Assembly (NCBI GenBank): GCA_002081555.1
Contig: KV921028.1
Location: forward strand, 63,494-127,493
DNA: 64,000 nt
Direction: 5' to 3'
Origin: Protostelium mycophagum
Taxonomy: Eukaryota > Evosea > Variosea > Protosteliida > Protosteliaceae
In this document: positions 36,187 through 46,100 of the stretch, piece after piece
How positions within the stretch are numbered: position 1 is the first letter of the stretch
How the letters are laid out: each line of letters starts with the position of its first letter
Program-made: the position numbers and the translations under genes
The notes under the pieces: model-generated
What the model was told of the DNA's origin: nothing
What the model saw: the letters and a program-made list of their open reading frames with translations, nothing else
Database searches by the model: none

Positions 36187-36471
36187 AATTTGCTCAGAGA
36201 TAAACTGAAGTTGTCAATGTGTCTCATTTAAAGTTCCACCTCGCACATCAAACATCTATTTAAAGACAAACTTGATATTTTTTTGGCGGCCAGCACAGTA
36301 CCACAGGCACTTTTTGGCCTTGTCTGTTGTCGCCTGGTCAATCATCAGGCATGCTGCCCACGACGGAATTTTATGGCTGAAACTACAGAATTTTTATTTT
36401 GGTGATATCTTTCCTTTGAAGAATAAATGAAATTTCCTTTCACTATTATGATGTGTGTCTTTATGAGTTCT
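36155..36471. repeat. Direct repeat B, copy 1 (317 bp)
   Basis: Identical by eye to 36533-36849, which ends exactly at the scaffold gap. Confidence 0.9.
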
Positions 36472-36532
36472 ATCTTATGGTATGTTATTGTATCCAGATA
36501 CATGCTGAGAGTAGGGTATCTGTTTTCAATGC

Positions 36533-36849
36533 TATGCCGCAGACAAATTGGGGAAAGTTTGTGAAATTTGCTCAGAGATAAACTGAAGTTGTCAATGTGT
36601 CTCATTTAAAGTTCCACCTCGCACATCAAACATCTATTTAAAGACAAACTTGATATTTTTTTGGCGGCCAGCACAGTACCACAGGCACTTTTTGGCCTTG
36701 TCTGTTGTCGCCTGGTCAATCATCAGGCATGCTGCCCACGACGGAATTTTATGGCTGAAACTACAGAATTTTTATTTTGGTGATATCTTTCCTTTGAAGA
36801 ATAAATGAAATTTCCTTTCACTATTATGATGTGTGTCTTTATGAGTTCT
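36533..36849. repeat. Direct repeat B, copy 2, abutting the gap
   Basis: The second copy of the 317-bp repeat ends at the first N. The order A-B-B'-gap-A' suggests a tandem array collapsed or misjoined in assembly. Confidence 0.9.
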
Positions 36850-36949
36850 NNNNNNNNNNNNNNNNNNNNNNNNNNNNNNNNNNNNNNNNNNNNNNNNNNN
36901 NNNNNNNNNNNNNNNNNNNNNNNNNNNNNNNNNNNNNNNNNNNNNNNNN
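36850..36949. other. Scaffold gap (100 N)
   Basis: Exactly 100 unknown bases, a conventional placeholder of unknown true length. Confidence 0.99.
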
Positions 36950-37241
36950 CGAAGTTCGCATCATCTGATTTGACGAATAGATTGACGAGATGTTTATTAT
37001 TTCAGTGTTGCGGGATTGCGCTCAACATCCCTTTGTGAGGAAAGAGGTCTCTGATTCATCATCAATCTTCTTCATCAGCACCACTCCGAAAACACCGAAA
37101 ATGGGTGATCTCCGGTTCCGATGGTTTTCTATGGTGCCAAAACCTGGCATTGGCGCGAAGAAAAGGTTTTTGATATTTTGACAAAGCAAATAGGGAACCT
37201 GTCTATAAGAACGTCTGGAAGATAAATAGTAAGTATAAGTA
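36950..37241. repeat. Direct repeat A, copy 2
   Basis: This begins directly after the gap and repeats 35277-35568. Confidence 0.9.
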
Positions 37242-37245
37242 CAGC

Positions 37246-37380
37246 ATGAAAATGAGGCTTGATTATAGCACAGTACAGCGCCTCACTGAGAAGCTTGATA
37301 GTATAGATCAAATCAGAGAAGATAATGCAGAGCTCAGGAAGGTAATGCAGAGCTCAGTAGGGAAAATGCAAAGATCATAG
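37246..37380 (+). CDS. Short coiled-coil ORF, relative of the 35.6-kb gene
   Basis: The frame begins MKMRLDYSTVQRLTEKLDSI and continues in a charged heptad pattern (QIREDNAELRKVM). A second overlapping frame downstream (to about 37469) also has coiled-coil character (RLDRMEQALNMAL). It is preceded, in repeat A', by the VYKNVWKI motif. It may be a truncated or still-spliced member of the local family interrupted by the assembly gap. Confidence 0.35.
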   Translation: MKMRLDYSTVQRLTEKLDSIDQIREDNAELRKVMQSSVGKMQRS

Positions 37381-37699
37381 GGAGGTTAGACAGGATGGAA
37401 CAGGCTCTCAATATGGCCCTGAACAAGATAGAGGATGGTGCAACCATACTCAAGGCACTGAACAGTTGATAATAAAAGACAGTTGCATTTTTATCTTTTA
37501 TTTTAATATGTTCTTTTGGCGCATGTTAATAATCAAGCAAGCGTGGTCTGTGCATTGTGCTGCAACCAGTGTTTTTAGGTTGCACCACAATTTTGCAACG
37601 CCACCTGCAACATTTTTGTACAGCAATTTCAAGTCAGATTCTGACTCATTTGTAGATCATAATCGTCAGCTGCCAACGCAAAAGCAACACCATATTTGG

Positions 37700-38700
37700 A
37701 CTTCTTTATCAGTAATAACTGTGATCATATCACAAATAAAATGGACTTACCTGGCCCCAGTGGCACATTAAGATATCATAAACTCGGATATGTGAATGCT
37801 GTTAGTGACATTATATCTGTATATAGATCAACATTTTTTTTCGCAACATACACGCACAAACTAATTGATAAAATAATTGCATATTAGCACACAAAGATTA
37901 CGCCAAGTGGCTCTATCTCTACATGTCAACGGTGGACCGCGCACTACAATGACAAAGTTCTGCAAAAATTGTACAACAACCCCGCCATAATTTGCTACGG
38001 CCGTGACAGGTTTACCACCACACTTGTCGCTGTACGCCGGCATACCAAAAACCCGCATCACGAACTTTCTGAGAAATCAAACCTCCTACCAGCTCCACCT
38101 GCCAGCTCCACGCGGCAAAAAGATCACGCCAGTAATCACACGGCGTCCAATGCTTGTACAGTGCGATCTGGTGAACCTGAGTGATTTGGCGCAACAAAAT
38201 AAAAAATACAAATTGGATTTTTATAAATTGACTGTTTTTCAAAGTATTTATGGAGCTTTGCCATAAAATAAAAGACAGCAGAAAACGTTGCAGCTGCACT
38301 GGCGGCGTGGATAGACGACTTACCTGTCCACTGCAAGGTGCTGCAAACCAACAATGAAATCTGTTCTTGAATCATTTGGAACTAAACACATTACGAACCT
38401 GTAATGTGGCTCGACCTGCTGCCACTATGTGTTGAAAATTATAATAACACTTTACACACGACAATTAAAACTATGCCACAGGCACTTCTAAATGCTGACC
38501 ACCGAGGTAAAAAGGCAGCCGCGAAGAACACTAAATTGGCCGCCAAAAACATACTGGCAAATAACAAACGACTTACCGGCGAGCTGATACGTGTGGGCGA
38601 TCATGTTCAACTCACCATATTGGTCGCCGATTCCAATACGCGGGATGTTGACCATCATATAGAACTACTTATGGTCAAGAAGATATAATTCAATATAGTC
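37700..38700 (+). mobile_element. Fossil integrase of a Polinton/Maverick-like or related integrase-bearing element
   Basis: Pieces of an RVE-type integrase are recognisable on the plus strand. One is a QCDLVNLSDLAQQNKKYK stretch resembling the first catalytic region. The other is a later ENYNNTLHTTIKTMP stretch typical of the integrase C-terminal part, followed by GDHVQL. The element is broken, with at least about three breaks by eye. It shows no capsid or polymerase parts and has no terminal repeats I can define. Polinton-type integrases carry the DLVDL...N-gY pattern, but LTR-type integrases cannot be excluded. Age is moderate: similarity is clear but the frame is lost. Confidence 0.55.
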
Positions 38701-38941
38701 ACTCATCACCTGCTAAGAACGATGACCTCTTGTGATGTTGTGATAGGATCTTTCCAAGCACTGAAGGTCGGACGAGATTTTCTGTATGATGTTATTTCAA
38801 GGAATTGAATTACTCAAGCCAGTACAGGGAGGTGGTGCAGTAGTCGGGGTTCTTTGCGTTGAACGTGGCAAATGACCACCCTACAGCGGTAAAGCAGAAG
38901 TACTTACGTGTGATAATAAAAAGTGAAGCGAAGTGAAAATC

Positions 38942-40454
38942 ATGTTCGCTGATCTCTCCATCAAACCAAAATTACTGCCAAAATCTCTCGAGCGTGAGAA
39001 AGATGCATATACAGTGATCACCTGACTAATGCTGATCAGTTGGCTTCTCAAGTGTTGCTTATGAAGTTAAGATAGAAAATAAGAACCTACCGGTATGTTT
39101 AAACATCAAAAATATCATGATAAATTTAAGTGATCTAGCCTCCTTCATTGCCAGAGATCCCTGAAGAGTTATCACAGAAATATAAGAATTTTCATCTGCC
39201 CTCGGAGAACCCATTTCGTGGCTCAATAAGAGTGCACAGTCGCGCATCATTCACCTTAGTTGATGGAAAATTCAACCAAGTGAGTAAATGTGAGCTGTGG
39301 TTTATGTTGATCCAAGACAGATACTGACGGGACAAAACCCAACGCTTCAGACATATGATCTTGTATCTGCCACACCAAAAGATGATGATTCTCTAAAGTG
39401 ATTATTTTTAAGCATTTTTCATCTGATTTATTTCAGATTCCTCTGTGCATCTGCAGAAATCGACATCATCACGATCGATTGCACAGCTAGACCTGCCTTC
39501 ATTCTCAAGACGGCCATCATAAAGCAAGCCATTGCTCGTGGCATCTTCTTTGAGCTTCAATACAGCGACGCATTAGGTGAGTACAAAAAATCAATACTTT
39601 TGACATTTAATCTTCTTGTGGAAAAATGGAATCACGGTTTTTTACCGCCAGCCTTCGTGATTTAACGTGAATTCAAGAAGTAGTCAAAAATTTCCAAATT
39701 ACATTTTTGTTGTAAAAGTTTTACTTCTTTTTCAAAAATCATCTGAAGATATTTTGAAGAGAAAAATATGTGAAAAATATGTGAAAAATATGTGGAAAAT
39801 ATGTGGAAAATATGTGAAAAATTAATCTGAAATCAGGACAAACATGCGAGCATTTTGTGAGCAACGGAGTGTCCCTGGTCTACGCCACAAAAGGAAAAAA
39901 CATCATATTAAGCAGTGGTGCGGCCAAAGAAAGCAGAATGAGGGGTCCTCATGACGTCATCAATCTGTATGTACACGTCATCCATCACCTATTTTACGTT
40001 TTTTCTCTCAGCTTTGTCGCGAAATTTAGTCTGGCAGGGGAGTGATGATCGGCTTGACCACAGATGAGGCGAGACGGGCGGTGTTGAACAATCCAGCATC
40101 TGCACTTCTACATGGAGGTGAGCCATCATGCATCTGATGATCTTTTGAGCATGATGGAAACCCGCAACTGCGCACCTGCACATGTTAAATGAGCTGACAA
40201 ACACCTTCTGTGCTTGTGCTGAAGGCGTATTGATAAGTCCGGATCTACACAATTGTAGACCGACCGTTCTGAAAGAGGATTTTGATTTTGCCATTGAGTT
40301 CTGAAGATGCCCAGATACACGCCGAACAGCAAAGGGATCTCTTGGTGTCCAACCTCTAAAGACCGCTCCACATTGGAAGATCGATGGGTACCCTGTCATC
40401 ACAAAAATCATCAGAGAGACAAAAGAAGAGCAGGAGGATAAAATGCAATCTTGA
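38942..40454 (+). CDS. RPP30: RNase P/MRP protein subunit p30
   Basis: The start MFADLSIKPKLLPK opens the gene. Exons supply VAYEVKIENKNLP, LPEIPEELSQKY, FLCASAEIDIITID, IKQAIARGIFFELQYSDAL, KGKNIILSSGAAKES-RGPHDVINLGVMIGL, ARRAVLNNPASALLHG and DTRRTAKGSLG, ending QEDKMQS. These are the RPP30 signature blocks (ASA..DII, ARG-FE-YS, KGKNIILSSGA, RGP-DV-NL, LLHG-TR). The protein helps RNase P trim pre-tRNA 5' ends and RNase MRP process pre-rRNA. I placed the last exon from about 40317, because TRRTAKG fits the family while an earlier in-frame stop near 40304 does not. Two introns are long, one with a tandem repeat. Confidence 0.9.
39761..39821. repeat. 10-11-bp tandem repeat (AAAATATGTG) in an RPP30 intron
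   Basis: About six head-to-tail copies lie near the 3' part of one RPP30 intron. Confidence 0.85.
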
Positions 40455-40619
40455 TATCTTTATCCAACCGTAATTATATGATCGATAGAGCTGGTGCCTG
40501 TGGTGTGGGTGTCTCTGTTGTCCGACAGCAATTTATTCAAATTTAAATATATTTTAAGATGTAGAAGGATATCTGTTACGTATTAAAAAATTTGCACAAA
40601 AAGTCAGATCTTGGAGATC

Positions 40620-41368
40620 ATGTTGAGACTCATTCGCCCGCAGCGCCTGATCTCAGGAAATGGCACAACAAAACAGGTTATTATTCCTCGGTAAGGTTTA
40701 TAGACGAAGGGATTGGCAATGATAATAGATAGATCCATCATCTCCAACTCGAGGGGATTTAAGACAACCCTTCAACTCCGCCAGGAGGAACCCCTCCACA
40801 TAATGAAATCACCAGACGACCCTGTCCCTCCTAAGGTCGAAAAGTTGGCCACGGAGGTCTCTCAACTCAATATGATCGAGGCCCGTTTCTTTTTTGAGCT
40901 CTTATCGAGAAAATTAGGAGTTGATCCCAGCACAATTGGTTCTGCACCAGCAGCAGGTGAGATCACAGATGGATACCAAATCACATCAGTTTTAACATTC
41001 GATTTAATGATCATCAGCACCATCACAAGGTGCAGCAGGAGCCGGTGCCGCCACTCAGGAGGCACCAAAGGCCGAGAAGAAGGAAGAAAAGACCGGTTTC
41101 ACCGTTAAGCTCGTCAAGATCGCCGATGGTGGAAAATACAAGGTTCTTAAAGAGATCCGTGCCATCAAGCCCGCACTCTCCCTCCCTGAAGTGAGTCCAT
41201 ACATTGCATCATTTTCATCTCGTATGTTTTCGATTCTCATTTTTCTCCCAGTCTAAACCCTATGTGGACAACTTACCATCTCTGTTGGGCGAGGGTGTGT
41301 CTAAAGAGGATGCTGCCAAATGGAAAGAGAAGATTGCCGCTGCAGGAGGAGAGATCTCTATCGAGTAA
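40620..41368 (+). CDS. MRPL12: Mitochondrial ribosomal protein bL12m (L7/L12)
   Basis: Exon 1 gives a basic presequence, MLRLIRPQRLISGNGTTKQ. Later exons give the N-terminal dimerisation part (KVEKLATEVSQLNMIEARFF), an Ala-rich hinge (PSQGAAGAGAATQEAPK) and the C-terminal domain (KTGFTVKLVKIADGGKYKVL, IKEIRAIKPALSLPE-like, LLGEGVSKEDAAKWKEKI), ending AAGGEISIE. These match bacterial L7/L12 and its mitochondrial form, the stalk protein that recruits translation GTPases. The Arg-rich start and the eukaryotic introns support nuclear coding and mitochondrial import. Confidence 0.9.
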
Positions 41369-41421
41369 AAGGAATACAATTCAAAACGATTTTGGCATTT
41401 ATTCCACACATTATTTATTCA

Positions 41422-43008
41422 TTATGAGATGCCTCTGCGGTACTTCTCAGGAATGGACTCATAGAGGTTCTTGCTCACGAGCCAATCCTTGTTGAATAGC
41501 CTGGATTGGTAACGGTACCCTCCATCACATAAAATGGTCACGATGGTATGTCCTGAGATCTTTAGAACATCATGTGCATTGCAGCACATACCAGGTCCCA
41601 GCTTTTTGGCCAGAGCCACGGCAGAGGCGACGTTCAGAGCCGAAGAAGCACCCACAAAGTAGCCCTCCTCATGCAGCAGCTTGTAGACAGTCGCGACAGA
41701 TACCTCGTCCTCTATATGGATGCTGCCATCCACTGGCGCACCCTTCAGGTTATCTGTGATTCTGCCCTGGCCGATTCCCTCCGTGATGCTTCCATTTCCT
41801 GTAATTACATCAACACTTGTTCTGTTTTCATTCTGGTGAGTGGATTGACGTGTCCAATGGACCGTGTTGGCCACGACCAAAATACTGCTGATCATTTTTG
41901 TTGATTCTGCAACATCATCGCCTTTCTTGCAGCTTTGGTAGTACTGGGACTCTCTACAACCAGCCATAAAATGAGATCCAAAATTCCCACCAGTTCTCTC
42001 CAGGTTTCCAGTGGTGAAATATTTGTACAAAACGCTTCCTGGTGGATCGGCGACATAACACTGGATCTTGGGGTCCTTCTCCTTCAGAAAGGTGGAGACA
42101 CCAGCATAAGTGCCGCCGGTGCCGGTGGCACAGATCCATCCGTCGATCTTGCCTCCGGTCTGCTCCCAGATCTCTGGTCCGGTTGTCTGTGGTCATATGA
42201 GTGACATGTTTTCTCATCGATGGTGATCATCATGTAAAGAAGACGAACCTCATAATGTCCCTGACGATTGGCTGTGTTGTCGAATTGATTCCCCCAGATG
42301 GCATTTTCCAACTTCTCTGCATGCCTCTTGGCCTGATGGTTATAATTGTCTGGGTTAGCAAAGGGAACAGCAGGGACTGGATAGACCTCTGCGCCGAGTG
42401 ATCTCAACAGATCAATCTTCTCTTTTGATTGGGTGTCTGGCATGTAAATGACAAGTTTGTACCCGCTGGCATTGCAGACGTGCGCCATTCCAATTCCTGT
42501 GTTTCCTGCATACGTCAATTGATGATCGTTGTAAAGATGTAGCACCTGCTGTTCCTTCTACGACTGTACCTCCTGGCTTCAATAATCCACGTTTCTCTGC
42601 ATCCTACCTCTATCAATAACAAATTGTAGACTCGAAATGTACTTACCTTGATGATGAAATGAGCTGCACGATCCTTAACTGATCCTCCTGGGTTCTGTAA
42701 TTCGGATTTTGCTGCGACAATGTTAAGACGGAGGCGTGTGCAATCACTCACCCAGAATGTTACATCCGGTCTCTTCGCTCAAAGTTCTCAGTCTGACAAG
42801 TGGTGTGCGTCCAACCGATCCGTTGAAACCATCGCGAGCGCTTGCCTAATGAACGTTAGACAACGTAAGACCAATTGATAACGCCTACCCATGCATTATT
42901 TCCAATTACGTCCGCCATACTGAAGCGTCTCTTCGTGAGAATTGTATTAATAGTTGGTATTCGAGAGTTTTTTGTTGTGTTGATGACGCGAGCAGCTGTT
43001 CGTATCAT
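41422..43008 (-). CDS. Cysteine synthase-like PLP enzyme, probably mitochondrial
   Basis: The start [20 protein letters not shown] looks like a mitochondrial presequence. Exons then give [34 protein letters not shown] (Lys binds PLP), [18 protein letters not shown], and [11 protein letters not shown]-like [35 protein letters not shown] follows, then [15 protein letters not shown] and [19 protein letters not shown]. The family makes cysteine from O-acetylserine and sulphide. The ASxN-like TAGNTG substrate loop and the mid-size length (about 400 residues) resemble fungal Ygr012w/cysteine synthase 2 rather than cystathionine beta-synthase, since no haem or CBS domains follow. The 3' ends of this gene and MRPL12 converge 53 bp apart. 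Confidence 0.9.
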
Positions 43009-43122
43009 CTGAAAAAAGATGGTTCAAGTTGAAAATGGCCTCTACAACTCGCAGTCACGTGAGTTTTTCCTCGAAGTTGATCCTTTTCTGACACACCGTG
43101 ATGAATCAACCTCTCCCGCACA
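43009..43122. promoter_or_regulatory. 114-bp divergent promoter between cysteine synthase and FANCM
   Basis: The start codons at 43008 (minus) and 43123 (plus) are 114 bp apart. I see no defined motif, but both promoters must lie here or in the 5' exons. Confidence 0.4.
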
Positions 43123-46100
43123 ATGGCCGATGATTTGGACGATATAGACTTTGACCAGTTGGATGCCATATCAAATGCGCAGAGAGCCAAGATCGAAAAT
43201 ACAAAACAGACGCCCAACACAAAGAATAAGATACAATTCAGTGGTTTGGGGTCCACATTTATTATAAAAGACAAGAACACACAGAGCCGCTCTCCTGCCA
43301 AGCCGAGAGCTCCCAAGAGGAAGTCAGAAGATAATATTCAAACAAGCAAGGATGATGATGGAGATCAGACACCAGTCAAGAAGACCAGAGGAGTGGTCAA
43401 TCCTTATTCTACGAAAAAGCATGCATATACCGCCGCAGACGGAAATCCCTTGATGGATGATGATCAAGAGGAACAATTCAAGATTCTGGCGGCAAAACCA
43501 GAGACACCGCTGAAAGACAGAAGCATGGGAGTGAGACCACCGAAGCAGAAGGCCATCTCCATAACAGATTTAGTACCGATGCCAGAGACCCAGGTTCGTT
43601 CTGATCAAAACATTCATTGGATTAGTGTTTTGTTGCAACACAGAACAGAAAATTGTTAAAACACCTCCATTTTTGCCAGACGAATTAAAATAATGATTTA
43701 TATAGGTGGAGAGGAACTATGATGCAGAGGCCATGAAGACCTGGATCTATCCAAGTGGGTTTTATTTGTTTTGAAATATTCTAGTTATGTTGCAAAGAGT
43801 TCTTCTCTTGTGACATTTTAATTTTATTCTGATTATTCAAAGTCCAAACTAGACGGCCACAAATATTATAAAATTTAAATATAATAAAATTAATCTTCAT
43901 TCATTGTTTGACATTTTTCAGCCAACTATAAGAAGAGAGAATATCAATACGAAATCGTGGAGAAGTGTCTCCTACAAAACACTCTAGTCTCCATCCCCAC
44001 TGGACTCGGGAAGACACTCATCGCTGCCGTGGTGATGTACAACTTTTACAGATGGTTTCCTGACAGTCTCATCGCCTTTGTGACGCCCACGCGACCCTTA
44101 GTCGCACAGCAGATAGAAGCGTGCCAGAAGGTATCCTTCATACTTATTTAGACAAAAATAATATCCTCTTCAAAACTCAATTTATATTATATTTATATTA
44201 TATTTATTTTATATAAAAAATTTATATTTTATATTATATTTATATTATTTCATTTTTGTGACTTCGCCATCGACGAAATGCATGTTGATGAGGCCGCAAG
44301 AGCAATGATCAACACCACTCATCAACAACAGATCGTGGGCATCCCGTCCCGTGAATGCATCGAGCTGACAGGGCACGTACCTCCCACAACCAGGGCTCGT
44401 CACTGGCAGGAGAAGCGCATATTTTTCCTCACCGCACAAGTCCTCAATAATGACATCACCAACAACATCTGTGATGCCACACGCATCTGCTGCCTCGTGA
44501 TGGATGAGTCTCATCATGCACAAGGAAATGCCGCTTACAGTTTAGTCGTCAGAAACATGGCTGCAAAGACCAGAAATTTCCGGATCGTGGCGCTGACGGC
44601 CTCACCGGGTCACGACAAAAAGACAGTGCAGAACATCATCCATAACCTAATGATCAGCCACCTCGAGTTTAGAAATGAGGAGGATGAAGACGTCAAGTCG
44701 CATACACACACGACTACAACTGATCTGGTATACTTTTTATCAGTGTTATATCACGAGATCTAAGAATACCAAATACCCTTTCTCATTATCATACGACCCT
44801 TCTCATTTCAATAAAACCCACCCCAGGTAGTGGTGCCCCTCAGCGCCCAGATGGTACAAGTGAAAGAACTCGCCCTTCGAATCCTGAAGGAGCCCCTCGT
44901 CAAACTCTTCGAACACAAAGTCTTCTACACACAAGACCCCGAAAAAGCCTCCGCCTTCGCATTACGATCGGCCAGGGACAGGATGATCGCGGGTCACGTG
45001 ATCAGTGATCAAGGCATGAAGATGATGGCCCAGGGATACTTTGGGTGGGCGATGTCAATCTCCCAGGCTCTGGATGTGCTGAGTTCACACGGGTTACTGG
45101 CTTTTAAGCAGAGGATCATGACCATCAATGATGAAGCACTGAAAGGGACCAGAAAGATGAGAAAAAATTTCGTGACAAAGTGAGATTTCAAGGAATTTTC
45201 ATTCGATTTTTCTATGATATCATGGAGAAGGATCAGACTGACAGGTTGTAGATCCAAGGACTGGAAGGACCTTCTCGCACTTTCTGATGACGTCACTGAC
45301 AGGGGAAACAACCACCCCAAGCTTCAAAAATTAGTGGAGCTATTAATAGAACATTTTTCTAGTAGCGAAGCTTCCACCAGGGCCATGATATTCGCTCAGT
45401 TTAGAGATTCTGTGGAAGAGATTTCTAGTGTACTGCAGAAACACGCCCCCCTCATCAAAGCGGCCCCATTTATAGGCCAGGCCTCGAGCAAGTCAGTTCA
45501 AAATTCAAATCTCGACATTTGGCGCGAAAATTTTCGTCTTTGGAAGAAAGACACTGACTACCTTCAGATCAGGCAGTAAAGGTCTAAAGCAGAAGGAACA
45601 AGGCAAGTTGATCGAGCAATTCAAAAGAGGCATCTACAACACCCTCGTCGCCACAGTCGTGGGTGAAGAAGGTCTCGATATCGGAGAAGTCGACCTCATC
45701 ATCTTGTTCGATGTACAGAAGACCCCCACCCGCACCATACAGAGGATGGGTCGGACGGGTCGGAAAAGGGCGGGAAGATGTGTACTGTTGTTGACAGAAG
45801 GGGTCGAAGAGACAGCCTATGAAAAGTCGCTGAAGAACAAGGAGAGCATGGGGAAGATGCTCGGCAAAGCGAAATTCGAATTCTACCCGGAGGAGACCAA
45901 AATGATTCCGCATAATATCAGACCGAGAGTGGAGTTCAGACAGGTGGGTCGCGGTTGTCGACGTGTACAGTGTCGACATGATTTCTGTCGACGGGGTATT
46001 GAAGAAGATAGTTTGAACCTGAGGAGAGACCGAAGTTATTAGACTTGGAGGAGGGGAGAAAGAAGGTCAAGAGAGGGGGAGGGAGGGGCAAGGGAGGGGA

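Noticed and set aside
40201-40304. RPP30 exon ending EDFDFAIEF
   Set aside because: The frame is open, but the family-specific TR-x-A-x-G block after LLHG is found in the later exon (about 40317 onward), so this part is better read as intron.
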